Positions 52,656-62,280 are shown, counted from the stretch's first letter. The stretch: DNA of 64,000 nt from Serratia proteamaculans (GCF_008830365.1 NZ_WBKI01000002.1:310001-374000), one strand, 5' to 3'. Notes: generated from the sequence alone by a model not told the origin. A program made the numbers and translations.

Positions 52656-52913
52656 ATGAAAAACTTAAAAATTACGCTTGCCGCCATCGCGCTTGCCTCT
52701 GCTTCTTTCGGTAGCTTTGCTGCAGACCTGGTTAACAGTCAACCGGCTGATCAGCAAAAAATCGGCGTGGTTACTGTCAGTGGTGCTTCCGATATCACCT
52801 CTCTGGAAGCCGGTTTAGCGGCCAAAGCTGACGCCGCCGGTGCAAAATCATTCCGCATCACCGGCGCTGGCGGTAACAACCAGCTGCATGGCACCGCAGT
52901 AATCTATCAATAA
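52656..52913 (+). CDS. DUF1471 (YdgH/BhsA/McbA-like) periplasmic protein, copy 1
   Basis: 85 aa. Signal peptide ~1-22 ('MKNLKITLAAIALASASFGS', cut after FAA) then one DUF1471 domain ('KIGVVTVSGASDITSLE' ... 'LHGTAVIYQ'). Family members are small stress- and biofilm-related periplasmic proteins. It is a tandem paralogue of the next gene, with an upstream region also sharing TTATCGATCGTTAA. Confidence 0.9.
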   Translation: MKNLKITLAAIALASASFGSFAADLVNSQPADQQKIGVVTVSGASDITSLEAGLAAKADAAGAKSFRITGAGGNNQLHGTAVIYQ

Positions 52914-53044
52914 CAATCAGTTAATCGTCATTATCTGGGTCGGTAACGACTATTGTTTTCCCGGTTAACGACGATAAGAAAAAAATTTATTAACGAACAT
53001 TAAAAAAATAGTTGCAAAGCGCCGAACAGGCGTCTAACATTAAA

Positions 53045-53058
53045 TTATCGATCGTTAA
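53045..53058 (+). promoter_or_regulatory. Second copy of the TTATCGATCGTTAA site
   Basis: Identical 14-mer to the site at 52582-52595, placed 57 bp before the second DUF1471 gene, almost the same spacing (60 bp) as in the first copy. Duplicated operator. Confidence 0.6.
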
Positions 53059-53115
53059 TTAATTTAACGACCCAATAAAAACATCGTACAGAATATCGAG
53101 ATAGGAAATAAGACC

Positions 53116-53373
53116 ATGAAAAACCTGAAAATGACCATCGCTGCCATCGCACTGGCTTCTGTTTCTTTCGGTAGCTTCGCCGCCGACCTGGTAAATGCCC
53201 AACCGGCAGATCTGCAAAAAGCCGGTGTGGTTACCGTCAGTGGCGCTTCCGACCTGACCAGCCTGGAAAACAAACTGGCTGCTAAAGCCGATGAAGCAGG
53301 TGCTAAATCATTCCAGATCATCTCAACTACCGGCGACAACAAACTGCACGGTACTGCGATTATCTACAATTAA
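53116..53373 (+). CDS. DUF1471 periplasmic protein, copy 2
   Basis: 85 aa. Same length and layout as copy 1 with most residues identical: signal 'MKNLKMTIAAIALASVSFGS', mature 'KAGVVTVSGASDLTSLENKL' and terminal 'LHGTAIIYN'. Recent tandem duplication is likely, including the promoter. A 9-bp hairpin over the stop (53372-53390) and a GC-rich terminator follow. Confidence 0.9.
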   Translation: MKNLKMTIAAIALASVSFGSFAADLVNAQPADLQKAGVVTVSGASDLTSLENKLAAKADEAGAKSFQIISTTGDNKLHGTAIIYN

Positions 53374-53398
53374 TTGCTGATTCAGCAATTGCGCAAAG

Positions 53399-53420
53399 AG
53401 GCGGCCCTGGCCGCCTTTTG
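53399..53420 (+). terminator. Terminator after the DUF1471 pair
   Basis: AGGCGGC-CCTG-GCCGCCT followed by TTTG; preceded by AATTGCTGA-T-TCAGCAATT (53372-53390) overlapping the stop codon. Confidence 0.75.
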
Positions 53421-53488
53421 TATTATTGCCCCGCCGAAAATCTGTTGTAATCTGTGGTGCCCTGCCACAACAAAATCTGACAGATACC

Positions 53489-54346
53489 ATGACACCATTG
53501 CTTTTCCACAAATATCACGGACTGGGTAATGATTACCTGGTGTGCCACCGTTCTGTCGCTACACAACTGACCAACGAACAAATACGCATCTTGTGTCACC
53601 GCCATTACGGTATTGGGTCGGACGGTTTGCTGATCGACAGCGGAGACAGCATAAACCCTACGCTACGCATCATTAATCCAGATGGCTCAGAAGCGGAGAA
53701 AAGTGGCAACGGTCTGCGCATTTATGCCCGTTATCTTTTCGATATAGGCCGAGTCAATCACCTGCCGTTTTGGGTACATACCGCAGGTGGTGATGTGCGC
53801 TGCCAGGTTAACGAAGATAAACACCAAGTTCAGGTGGATATGGGCCGCGCCAATTTCAATCCAACAGCGCTGCCAGCGCTGATCGATTTGCCTGAAGCAC
53901 TCAACTACCCACTTTCATTAGCAGAGGAAACCCTCAGCGTGTCTCTGGTGTCGATGGGTAACCCACACTGCGTGGTGCCGGTCGCCCGGCTTGATTTGGC
54001 ACAGGTTCACCGGCTGGGGCCACAGATTGAGCATCATCCACTGTTCCCTAAGCGAACCAATGTGCAGTGGGTTGAAGTGATAGATCGCAATACGTTACGC
54101 ATTGGCATCTGGGAACGGGGTGCCGGTTTTACTATGGCCTCTGGCAGCAGCAGTTGTGCAGCGGCCAGTGTGATGCGCAAGCTGAATCAGGTGGATGATA
54201 AGGTTATCGTCCACATGCCAGGCGGCCAATTGCAGATTAGCTTCAGTAGTGACTTTCAAGTCAGCATGCTCGGGCCGGTGCATAAGATTGCCAGTTTGAC
54301 GCTGGATGAAGATTGCTTTATCGGCGGTGAGGGTGCGTCGCGGTGA
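53489..54346 (+). CDS. Diaminopimelate epimerase-like protein with Ser/Ser active site
   Basis: 285 aa, DapF fold: 'HKYHGLGNDYLV' start, 'EKSGNGLRIYARYLF', 'VSMGNPHCVV' and 'WERGAGFTMASGSSSCAAA'. In DapF the two catalytic cysteines precede GNGAR and GSGACA; here both positions are Ser (residues 72 and 218). It therefore cannot be an ordinary cysteine-pair epimerase. It is not at the usual dapF-xerC locus and is probably a paralogue. ATG 53489 matches the family N-terminus. It may be a racemase, isomerase or dehydratase on another substrate. Confidence 0.85.
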   Translation: MTPLLFHKYHGLGNDYLVCHRSVATQLTNEQIRILCHRHYGIGSDGLLIDSGDSINPTLRIINPDGSEAEKSGNGLRIYARYLFDIGRVNHLPFWVHTAGGDVRCQVNEDKHQVQVDMGRANFNPTALPALIDLPEALNYPLSLAEETLSVSLVSMGNPHCVVPVARLDLAQVHRLGPQIEHHPLFPKRTNVQWVEVIDRNTLRIGIWERGAGFTMASGSSSCAAASVMRKLNQVDDKVIVHMPGGQLQISFSSDFQVSMLGPVHKIASLTLDEDCFIGGEGASR

Positions 54347-54533
54347 TATTGCAGAGGCACAAATCTTGGCAATTTTGCATGAACGCCCTCTAATCTGCGA
54401 TAACCTCTCAGGGCGGCACATGTGGCCGCCCGAACCGAGTTTCCCTTTTACCAAAAGTAGCCCATGCTGTAACAGGATGGGGTGGGCGACGGCTCATCCT
54501 GCACCTCTTTCTGGCAAATAGGGCGGCTTGCTC

Positions 54534-56024
54534 ATGACAAAAAAAACCACCTTGCTGCAGTTTTTCCATTGGTATTACCCGGATGGCGGCCAGTTATGGC
54601 CAGAGGTCGCCGAACGGGCCGCGCACATTGCTCAGTTGGGTATCACCGACCTGTGGCTGCCCCCCGCCTATAAGGGCGCTTCCGGCGGCTATTCGGTAGG
54701 GTATGACAGCTACGATCTGTTCGATCTGGGCGAGTTCGACCAAAAAGGCAGCCGCGCCACCAAATACGGTGACAAGGAGGCATTGGTGCATGCCGCCACA
54801 GCGCTGCGTGATAACGGCGTGCGGGTGATTTATGACGTGGTCTTCAACCACAAGCTCGGTGCCGACGAAAAAGAGCAGGTATACGTGTATAAGGCGGACG
54901 CCAACAACCGCAATAATATTAACGACCAGGGTTTCGACGCTCTGGCCTATACCCGTTTCACCTTTCCCGGCCGACAGGGCACCTACTCCAACTTTATTTG
55001 GGATTACAAATGCTTTGGTGGAGTTGATTACGTTGAACAGCCCGATGAGAAAGGCGTGTTCAAAATCGCCAATGACTACGGTGACGATGGCTGGAACGAT
55101 CAGGTCGGCGACGAGAAAGGCAACTACGACTATCTGATGGGGGCCGACGTTGAATTTCGCAACCCGGCGGTGGTAGAAGAGCTGAAATACTGGGCGCGCT
55201 GGCTGCTGGAAACCCTGCCGTGCGACGGTTTCCGGCTGGATGCGGCCAAACATATCCCCGCCTGGTTCTTTAAAGAGTGGGCTGACCACGTGCGCGACAG
55301 CGCACAGCGCGATCTGTTTATCGTCGCCGAATACTGGTCGCACGATTTGGCCGCGTTACAACAGTATATTGACCTGGTCGAGGGCAAAGTGAGGCTGTTC
55401 GACGTAGCCTTGCACCTGAAGTTTCATCAGGCATCAAAACAGGGGGATGGGTTCGATATGGCGCAGATGTTCACCGATACCCTGACCGCTGCCGATCCAG
55501 CCCATTCGGTCACGCTGGTCGCCAACCACGACACCCAACCGCTACAATCGCTGGAAGCGCCGGTCGAACCCTGGTTCAAACCGCTGGCCTACGCCCTGAT
55601 CCTGTTACGCGAACAAGGGGTGCCCTGCGTGTTCTATCCTGACCTGTACGGCGCCAGCTATAAAGATAAAGGCAGTGACGGCCAGGAGTACCAGATTGAT
55701 ATGCCGGTCATTCCTGAGCTGGAAAAGTTGATTCAGGCGCGACAACGCTTTGCCAACGGCGTGCAAACCGATTATTTTGATGATAAAAACTGCGTGGCCT
55801 TCAGCCGCAGCGGTACCGCCGAAGCACCTGGCTGCGTAGTGGTACTCACCAATGGGGCTGAAAGCGGCAAAGCGGTTTCGCTGGGTGCCGAACTGGCACA
55901 TAAAAACTGGCGCGATCTGCTCGGTAACCGTCAGGATGAGGTCACCACCGACGAACAGGGGAATGCGATTTTCCCGGTTAACGGCGGCAGCGTCAGCGTT
56001 TGGGTACTGGCAGAAACCCTGTAG
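54534..56024 (+). CDS. amyA: Cytoplasmic alpha-amylase
   Basis: 496 aa GH13 enzyme of the enterobacterial AmyA type; no signal peptide ('[20 protein letters not shown]'). Catalytic residues: nucleophile Asp in '[11 protein letters not shown]', acid/base Glu in '[10 protein letters not shown]' and the third Asp in 'LVANHDTQP'. Calcium/substrate region '[15 protein letters not shown]'. It cuts internal alpha-1,4 bonds of maltodextrins or glycogen. ATG 54534 is chosen to match AmyA; TTG 54528 is in frame. Confidence 0.93.
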   Translation: MTKKTTLLQFFHWYYPDGGQLWPEVAERAAHIAQLGITDLWLPPAYKGASGGYSVGYDSYDLFDLGEFDQKGSRATKYGDKEALVHAATALRDNGVRVIYDVVFNHKLGADEKEQVYVYKADANNRNNINDQGFDALAYTRFTFPGRQGTYSNFIWDYKCFGGVDYVEQPDEKGVFKIANDYGDDGWNDQVGDEKGNYDYLMGADVEFRNPAVVEELKYWARWLLETLPCDGFRLDAAKHIPAWFFKEWADHVRDSAQRDLFIVAEYWSHDLAALQQYIDLVEGKVRLFDVALHLKFHQASKQGDGFDMAQMFTDTLTAADPAHSVTLVANHDTQPLQSLEAPVEPWFKPLAYALILLREQGVPCVFYPDLYGASYKDKGSDGQEYQIDMPVIPELEKLIQARQRFANGVQTDYFDDKNCVAFSRSGTAEAPGCVVVLTNGAESGKAVSLGAELAHKNWRDLLGNRQDEVTTDEQGNAIFPVNGGSVSVWVLAETL

Positions 56025-56147
56025 CAGGTGCGCCGTTGCGGCCATATGTCGCAACGGCGGCAAACTAAATTTTGCCTTTCGGGTCTAAATTTGGCTAACA
56101 CCTTAGCAAACCATTCACACCGGAGCCTAAATAGGGTACAAGGCTGC

Positions 56148-56996
56148 ATGAAAATTCCAAAACGACTCCAGCCATTGGTAGATGATGGTTTAATCGACGA
56201 CGTCATCCGCCGTTTGAAAAGTGGCAAAGAAGCCGACGTCTTTATCGTGCGCTGCGGCGAAGAGATCCGCTGCGCCAAAGTTTACAAAGAAGCAGACAAG
56301 CGTAACTTCAAGCAGGCCGTGAATTACCAGGAAGGCCGCAAAGTGCGTAACAGCCGCGATGCTCGTGCCATGAGCAAAGGGTCGAAATTCGGTCGCCAGC
56401 AGCAGGAAGAAGCCTGGCAGAATACCGAGGTCGATGCGCTGTATCTGCTCGCCAAAGCGGGCGTACGCGTACCGCAGCCGGATATCTGTCTGGATGGCGT
56501 GCTGCTGATGGAACTGATCACCGACGAAGAAGGCCTGGTAGCCCCACGTCTGAGCGATGTCACTCTGACGCCGGAACAGGCGCGGGCCGATCACGCACTG
56601 ATGATGAACTACGCGGTGCGCATGCTATGCGCCGGGCTGGTACATGGCGACCTGTCGGAATTCAACGTGCTGATGGACAAAAACGGGCCGGTGATTATCG
56701 ATTTGCCGCAGGTGGTGGATGCCGCCGCCAACAACCACGCCAAAAGCATGTTCGAACGTGACATCAACAATATGTCGCAGTTTTACGGCCAATATGCACC
56801 GGAACTGCTGGGCAGCAAATACGCCAAAGAAATTTGGGCGCTGTATCAGGAAGGTAATCTGACACCGGCCAGTGTGCTGACCGGTAAGTTTGTCGAGAGC
56901 AACAAACGCGCCGATGTCGGTTCAGTGCTGGAAGAAATCCAGGCAGCCAGCGAAGAGCACCAACGCCAACTGATGGCGCGCAACGAAGAAGATTAA
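56148..56996 (+). CDS. RIO-type serine protein kinase
   Basis: 282 aa. RIO1-like kinase fold: nucleotide Lys in 'IRCAKVYKEA', catalytic loop 'GLVHGDLSEFNVLM' (Asp, Asn) and metal Asp in 'VIIDLPQVVDA'. Of the bacterial PA4780-like group. The start at ATG 56148 follows AAGG; the longer frame is unsupported. Single gene with its own upstream region; the substrate protein is unknown. Confidence 0.92.
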   Translation: MKIPKRLQPLVDDGLIDDVIRRLKSGKEADVFIVRCGEEIRCAKVYKEADKRNFKQAVNYQEGRKVRNSRDARAMSKGSKFGRQQQEEAWQNTEVDALYLLAKAGVRVPQPDICLDGVLLMELITDEEGLVAPRLSDVTLTPEQARADHALMMNYAVRMLCAGLVHGDLSEFNVLMDKNGPVIIDLPQVVDAAANNHAKSMFERDINNMSQFYGQYAPELLGSKYAKEIWALYQEGNLTPASVLTGKFVESNKRADVGSVLEEIQAASEEHQRQLMARNEED

Positions 56997-57139
56997 CCTC
57001 CACCCGGTCATATCCTGTATGGCCGGGCTTATTCGATCCTGAACACAGCCACACGCATTAAAAATCATCATCCTCATTCCCTCCCGCACCCATTTTACGC
57101 TATAACAAGCTAGCCTCGTCGTCGCAGAAAGGAAAGCTC

Positions 57140-57952
57140 ATGACCACTACCGCGCCGCAATTCTGGCGTGACCCGCAGCTCCCTTTTGTGGAAGCTCGCG
57201 CCATTGAAGATGGCCGCAAAGTTTGTTACGCCCTGCATAGCCATGAAATTTTCTCCATCGGTGCTATCACCGACGGCACCAGCATTTATATTAATGGCAA
57301 CCAACAACGGCAGGTCAGTACCGGCGACGTGGTGGTGATTAACCCGCAGCAGGCCCATGCTTGCAATCCCATCGGTGAGCAACGCTGGTCATATATCATG
57401 TTTTATATTGATGCCACCTGGCTGGGTAAACTGCAGCAAGAGATCGCCGGTGGCGACGGGAGTTTTATTCCGTTTGAGCAGGTGCTCAGCCGTGCCCCTG
57501 CCCTGTTCAATGGCCTGAACCAGCTGTATGCGCTGCTGATCGCCCCGCAACATTGCCAGTTGGAAAAACAGATTGCTCTGGTGGAATACTTCACCGAGCT
57601 GCAAATCCGTCTGGGCGATGTCCGCCCGGCCGCAGCCGAGCACCCAAGGCTGGAAGCAGCAGCAACCTTTATCAGCCAACATTGCACCCAACCACTGACG
57701 TTAGAAACCATCTGCCAGGCGGCGGCACTCTCGCCTTCTTACTTAATCCGCGCCTTTAAACAGCGTTACGGCATGACGCCGCACGCCTACTTGATCAATC
57801 AGCGCATTCAGTTCGGTCACCGACTGCTGAAACAGGGCTATCCGATCGCCGCGGCCGCCAGCGAAAGCGGCTTTGCCGATCAGGCGCACTTTCAGCGCAC
57901 CTTCAAACTGCTGCTGGCTGCCACCCCTGGCCAGTACCAAAATCCGCGCTAA
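57140..57952 (+). CDS. AraC-family transcriptional regulator
   Basis: 270 aa. Cupin-like N-terminal domain (~20-130: 'HSHEIFSIGAITDG', 'VVVINPQQAHACNP') and C-terminal double HTH ('LETICQAAALSPSYLIRAFK', 'AAAASESGFADQAHFQRTFK'). Convergent with the LysE gene, overlapping its stop by four bases. This pairing of an AraC regulator and a LysE exporter suggests regulation of amino-acid efflux, by inference. Confidence 0.9.
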   Translation: MTTTAPQFWRDPQLPFVEARAIEDGRKVCYALHSHEIFSIGAITDGTSIYINGNQQRQVSTGDVVVINPQQAHACNPIGEQRWSYIMFYIDATWLGKLQQEIAGGDGSFIPFEQVLSRAPALFNGLNQLYALLIAPQHCQLEKQIALVEYFTELQIRLGDVRPAAAEHPRLEAAATFISQHCTQPLTLETICQAAALSPSYLIRAFKQRYGMTPHAYLINQRIQFGHRLLKQGYPIAAAASESGFADQAHFQRTFKLLLAATPGQYQNPR

Positions 57953-58542
57953 ACGCCGTCGGCCAGCAGATAGCAGGCGCTGGCCACCAACAGCAACGCC
58001 ATCAAGCGATTAAAACGCCGCACATGGCGGGCCTGTTGCAATAGACCGGTCAGCATCGCACCGGTGTAGGCCCAGCAGGCCACCGAGGCATAGCAGATGA
58101 CAAAATAAATCACCGCGAACTGCCATAACAGCAACCGGTCACCGTCGGCAACAAACGCCCCCAAACTGGCCACTGACGCCAGCCAGGCCTTGGGATTCAG
58201 CCACTGCAGCCAGGCGCCATACCAGAACGACGGCGCTTGCGACTGATTGCCGTTGCCCAGTCGTCCGTCGTCAAAGGCCAGTTGATAAGCCATAAACAAC
58301 AAAAAGGCGATGCCCGCCCACTGGATCAGCTGCGTCAGCACCGGCAACAGTATCAGCAACTTGTGCAGGCCCAGCCCAATCAGAATCAATAGCAGGGTAA
58401 AACCCAGCGTGGCACCAAAAACATGCCGCAGGGTGGCGTTAAAACCGAATTGCGCCCCGGCGCTCAGCGCCACGATATTGACCGGGCCGGGAGTGATGGA
58501 AGAGGCCAGTGCAAAAGCGGCCATCGAAAGATAAATATTCAT
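57949..58542 (-). CDS. LysE-family amino-acid exporter
   Basis: 197 aa, six hydrophobic spans, with the RhtB/LysE signature 'SITPGPVNIVALSAGAQFGF' near the N-terminus and 'WLNPKAWLASVASLGAF' in the middle. ATG 58542 follows CAGGTG; GTG at 58551 is also in frame. Exports an amino acid or derivative across the inner membrane. Confidence 0.9.
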   Translation of the reverse strand: MNIYLSMAAFALASSITPGPVNIVALSAGAQFGFNATLRHVFGATLGFTLLLILIGLGLHKLLILLPVLTQLIQWAGIAFLLFMAYQLAFDDGRLGNGNQSQAPSFWYGAWLQWLNPKAWLASVASLGAFVADGDRLLLWQFAVIYFVICYASVACWAYTGAMLTGLLQQARHVRRFNRLMALLLVASACYLLADGV

Positions 58543-58626
58543 TACAGGCACCTGAGAAAGAGTTCACAGATGCCAGACTGACGGCTTGGGAGCCCCCTGT
58601 ATTGAACAAAATTACCCTACTGCCCG

Positions 58627-58920
58627 CTAACCCGGCATCAGGCCGATAAAGCTGGTTTTCTTGCGTGGCCCGGTCATCAACGCTTCCAGTTTTTCCACGC
58701 ATTGCAGATAGTGCGGCGTCTTTTTGTGGGCGGCGACGGCCTGCTCATCCCGGTAGGCTTCATAGATATAAAAACGCGTCGGGATGGTTTCATCCTGCAA
58801 CACGTCAAAGCGCAGATTACCCGGCTCTTCGATCGCTCCCAAATGATTGGCGCGAAAGACTTCAATGAACTCGTCGACCTTGTCCTGTTTAACGTTAATT
58901 TCTACCAGTGTGACGTGCAT
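58627..58920 (-). CDS. lsrG: LsrG, phospho-AI-2 isomerase
   Basis: 97 aa ABM-fold enzyme that isomerises phosphorylated DPD (AI-2) so that it can be degraded. Matches E. coli LsrG closely: '[20 protein letters not shown]', '[10 protein letters not shown]', '[20 protein letters not shown]', 'LMTGPRKK'. Normally the last gene of lsrACDBFG; here none of the other five is present, and lsrK lies divergently 313 bp away across an ERIC element. Confidence 0.92.
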   Translation of the reverse strand: MHVTLVEINVKQDKVDEFIEVFRANHLGAIEEPGNLRFDVLQDETIPTRFYIYEAYRDEQAVAAHKKTPHYLQCVEKLEALMTGPRKKTSFIGLMPG

Positions 58921-58934
58921 GGTGGCTCCTTGTT

Positions 58935-59065
58935 TACCCTTTCCCCGTCATACTTCAAGCTGCATCCTTGTTGGCTGCCTACGTTTACCCCGGTCACGTA
59001 CTACTGGTACGCTCTCGGGGATGCACTTTGTTGCCGCCTCGATGCAACTCGAATTATTTAGGGTA
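58935..59065. repeat. ERIC element, copy D
   Basis: TACCC...GGGTA bounded, 131 bp, with TTGGCTGCCTACGTTTACCC, TTGTTGCCGCCTCGATGCAA and CTCGAATTATTTAGGGTA, all aligned with ERIC. It fills most of the lsrG-lsrK interval. Confidence 0.9.
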
Positions 59066-59233
59066 TTGAAGGTCAATGTGCTTCCCAACCATAGGTTTAT
59101 TCCCACGAATTTACCCCTCGCAACGGCAATTTTGCAGCGCAGTTCACAAATCCTGCCGACCCCACCGCTTCCGCCAACAGTGCGTAGAGCACCGCATCTA
59201 TAGTTAAGATCCCAATCCCAGAGAGTGTGAGCT

Positions 59234-60799
59234 ATGGATAACTATTTGATGGCACTGGACGCAGGCACCGGCAGCATTCGCGCGGTCATCTTCGATCTGG
59301 CAGGTAATCAAATTGCTCAGGGCCAGGCAGAATGGCGGCATCTGGCGGTGCCGGGGGTGCCCGGCTCGATGGAGTTTGATCTGGCCCACAACTGGCAACT
59401 GACCTGCCAGTGCATCCGGCAGGCGCTACAGAATGCCGGTCTCTCTGGCCAGGCGATCCGCTCCGTGGCCTGTTGCTCAATGCGCGAGGGTATCGTGCTT
59501 TACGATCGCGATGGCGTGCCGATCTGGGCCTGCGCCAACGTTGATGCTCGCGCCAGCGAGGAAGTCAGCGAACTGAAAGAACTGCATAACCACAATTTCG
59601 AACGCGAGGTTTATCAGTATTCCGGACAAACGCTGGCATTAAGCGCCATGCCGCGCCTGCTGTGGCTGGCACATCACCGTCCGGACATCTATCGTCAGGC
59701 GGCGACGCTGACCATGATCAGCGACTGGCTGGCCAATATGCTGAGCGGCGAGCTGGCGGTCGATCCTTCCAATGCCGGGACCACCGGCATGCTCGATTTG
59801 GTCAGCCGTGACTGGCGCCCGGCGTTGCTCGACATGGCCGGGCTGCGCGCCGATATGCTGTCACCGGTGAAAGAGACCGGCAGCCTGCTGGGACACATCA
59901 CCGAGCAGGCGGCACAACAAAGTGGCCTGTTGCGCGGCACACCGGTGGTAATGGGCGGCGGTGATGTGCAACTGGGCAGCCTCGGGTTGGGAATAGTGCA
60001 CGCCGGACAAACGGCGGTGCTGGGCGGCACCTTCTGGCAGCAAATCGTCAATTTGCCGGAACCGGCCACCGACCCGGAGATGAACATCCGCATCAATCCG
60101 CACGTGATCCCCGGCATGGCACAGGCCGAGTCGATCAGCTTCTTCACCGGATTAACCATGCGCTGGTTCCGCGATGCCTTCTGCGCCGAAGAAAAACTGA
60201 TGGCGGAACGGCTGGGCGTGGATGCCTACAGCCTGCTGGAAGAGATGGCCGTACGAGTGCCGCCAGGGGCTTACGGAGTGATGCCGATATTTTCCGACGC
60301 CATGCATTTCAAAACCTGGTATCACGCCGCGCCTTCTTTTATCAACCTGTCACTCGACCCGGAGCGCTGCAATAAGCAGACCCTGTTCCGCGCATTGGAA
60401 GAGAACGCCGCCATTGTTTCCGCCTGCAACCTGGAGCAGATCGCCAGTTTCTCCGGCGTACAGGCGCGCTCGCTGGTATTTGCCGGCGGGGGCTCAAAGG
60501 GCAAGCTGTGGAGCCAAATCCTCAGCGATGTCACTGGCCTGACGGTGCGCGTACCGGTGGTGAAAGAAGCCACGGCTCTGGGCTGCGCCATTGCCGCCGG
60601 AGTGGGTGCCGGGTTGTATGAGTCGCTGGCACAAACCGGTGAAAGTCTGGTGCGCTGGGAGCGTGAGTACCAACCGGATATGGCCAATCATGAACTGTAT
60701 CAGCGGCAAAAGGAGACCTGGCAGCAGGTCTATGCCGACCAGCTCACCCTGGTAGACCATGGCCTGACCACCTCGATGTGGAAAGCGCCGGGCCTGTGA
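59234..60799 (+). CDS. lsrK: LsrK, autoinducer-2 kinase
   Basis: 521 aa FGGY-family kinase that phosphorylates DPD/AI-2. Near-identical blocks to E. coli LsrK: '[19 protein letters not shown]', '[20 protein letters not shown]', '[14 protein letters not shown]', '[12 protein letters not shown]', '[18 protein letters not shown]' and C-terminal '[11 protein letters not shown]'. lsrR, which normally shares an operon with lsrK, is absent. With lsrG retained, phosphorylation and isomerisation are kept but the Lsr importer and repressor are not in the window. Confidence 0.95.
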   Translation: MDNYLMALDAGTGSIRAVIFDLAGNQIAQGQAEWRHLAVPGVPGSMEFDLAHNWQLTCQCIRQALQNAGLSGQAIRSVACCSMREGIVLYDRDGVPIWACANVDARASEEVSELKELHNHNFEREVYQYSGQTLALSAMPRLLWLAHHRPDIYRQAATLTMISDWLANMLSGELAVDPSNAGTTGMLDLVSRDWRPALLDMAGLRADMLSPVKETGSLLGHITEQAAQQSGLLRGTPVVMGGGDVQLGSLGLGIVHAGQTAVLGGTFWQQIVNLPEPATDPEMNIRINPHVIPGMAQAESISFFTGLTMRWFRDAFCAEEKLMAERLGVDAYSLLEEMAVRVPPGAYGVMPIFSDAMHFKTWYHAAPSFINLSLDPERCNKQTLFRALEENAAIVSACNLEQIASFSGVQARSLVFAGGGSKGKLWSQILSDVTGLTVRVPVVKEATALGCAIAAGVGAGLYESLAQTGESLVRWEREYQPDMANHELYQRQKETWQQVYADQLTLVDHGLTTSMWKAPGL

Positions 60800-60808
60800 G
60801 CCTCCTCC

Positions 60809-60829
60809 GGGCGCACACCTGATGCGCCC
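60809..60829 (+). terminator. Hairpin after lsrK
   Basis: GGGCGCA-CACCTGA-TGCGCCC, 7-bp perfect arms 9 bp after the stop, without a T run. Confidence 0.5.
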
Positions 60830-60972
60830 ATCGCATAAGCTTATGCCGATTAAGCCTTTGGCCTGCCGGTTGGCCGCCAACCCCCGATTGACTTGCCCTG
60901 CCTGATTATTCCCCCACAGAAACAGTGTAACTACCGCAAACGGATTTATCCGCCGCAAATGCCTGCGTAAAT

Positions 60973-60988
60973 TGTGATCTCTGTCACT
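60973..60988 (+). promoter_or_regulatory. CRP-binding site upstream of the MFS gene
   Basis: TGTGA-TCTCTG-TCACT, 9 of 10 key positions of TGTGA-N6-TCACA with flanking A/T on the left, 35 bp before the MFS start. Predicts cAMP-CRP control; the close spacing could mean repression or a class II promoter. Confidence 0.65.
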
Positions 60989-61023
60989 CCGCGCCCGCTG
61001 CGCGGTTTACACATTCACCTGGG

Positions 61024-62220
61024 ATGAGCAGTACTATGCTGAATAATAATGATAAACCTGCACCATCAGCCTGGCTGGCGATTTTCTCGCTGACGGTTGC
61101 CTGCTTTGTGATGGTCACTACCGAGTTTCTGCCGATCGGCCTGCTGACCAATATCGCCCCATCGCTGGATGTCAGTACCGGCAGAGCCGGCCTGATGGTG
61201 ACCGTGCCTGGCATCATCGCGGCGATCGCCGCACCGGCACTGAGCCTGGCAGCCGGTCGACTCGACCGTCGTCTGCTGATGCTGGCGCTGAGCGTGCTGC
61301 TGGCCATCTCCAACCTGGTCTCCGCAATGGCGGTTAACTTCCCCATGATGCTGCTTGGCCGCGTACTGCTGGGCATCTGCGTCGGCGGTTTTTGGGCCTT
61401 TGCCGCCAACTATGGCCGCCATCTGGTGCCGGAAGACAGTCAGGGTCGTGCCACCGCGCTGATCCTCAGCGGCATTTCGGTCGGTGCCGTATGCGGCGTC
61501 CCCGCCGGGGCGTTGATTGGTGACCTGTTCGGCTGGCGAGCCGCCTTCTTTGGCAGCGCGGTGCTGGCGGTTGGGGTGCTGTTGGCCCAACTGCGGTTGT
61601 TGACGTCGGTCCCTCCCACTCGCCCGGTCACCGCACGCGACCTGCTGTTACCCCTGCGTCTGCCGATGGCACGTACCGGGCTGATTGCCATAGTGTTACT
61701 GTTTATCGGTCACTTTGCCGCCTACACCTATCTGAAGCCGCTGCTGCAACAGGTGTTCGTCCTCAGCCCCTCGGCGATTTCGTTGCAGCTGCTGGCCTAC
61801 GGCGCCATTGGTCTGCTCGGTACCTTCCTCGGTGAACGACTGGCCGAACGTAGCCTGCGCGCCACCTTTATTTTGATCACCGCCATGTTGGCTGCCATCC
61901 TGATCGTCTCGCCGTTCCTCAGTGGCATCGCCGGTGCCACGCTGATGGTGATGGTATGGGGGCTGGCATTTGGCGCCGTACCGGTCTGCGCCACCAACTG
62001 GATGTTCGCCGCCGTCCCGCAGGCACCGGAGGCCGGACAGGCACTGCTGGTCTGCGTGATCCAGATTGCGCTGGCTTCCGGCGCGTTGTTGGGTGGCGAA
62101 GTGGTCGACTGGCAGGGCGTCAGCAGCGCCATGCTGTTTGGCGGTGCACTCACCCTGTCCGCCGCGCTGGTTTTCGGCCTGACCTTGCGTTCCGGCATGA
62201 TTGGCGCTAAACAGTCATAA
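61024..62220 (+). CDS. MFS transporter, DHA1 family (NepI/AraJ-like)
   Basis: 398 aa with 12 predicted spans. Motif A-like loop 'SLAAGRLDRRLLMLAL' and motif C-type 'GISVGAVCGVPAGALIGDLFGW' indicate a proton antiporter of the sugar/nucleoside/drug efflux group. ATG 61024 or 61036 ('MLNNNDKPAP') may start it. A CRP site lies upstream and a rho-independent terminator follows. The LysR gene downstream on the same strand may regulate it. Substrate unknown. Confidence 0.87.
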   Translation: MSSTMLNNNDKPAPSAWLAIFSLTVACFVMVTTEFLPIGLLTNIAPSLDVSTGRAGLMVTVPGIIAAIAAPALSLAAGRLDRRLLMLALSVLLAISNLVSAMAVNFPMMLLGRVLLGICVGGFWAFAANYGRHLVPEDSQGRATALILSGISVGAVCGVPAGALIGDLFGWRAAFFGSAVLAVGVLLAQLRLLTSVPPTRPVTARDLLLPLRLPMARTGLIAIVLLFIGHFAAYTYLKPLLQQVFVLSPSAISLQLLAYGAIGLLGTFLGERLAERSLRATFILITAMLAAILIVSPFLSGIAGATLMVMVWGLAFGAVPVCATNWMFAAVPQAPEAGQALLVCVIQIALASGALLGGEVVDWQGVSSAMLFGGALTLSAALVFGLTLRSGMIGAKQS

Positions 62221-62243
62221 TCATTATTCATCCGCAGAAACAC

Positions 62244-62266
62244 ACCCCGGCCTCTGCCGGGGTTTT
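62244..62266 (+). terminator. Rho-independent terminator after the MFS gene
   Basis: CCCCGGC-CTCT-GCCGGGG followed by TTTT; ends 14 bp before the LysR start. Confidence 0.88.
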
Positions 62267-62280
62267 GCACTGAGAGCGCT

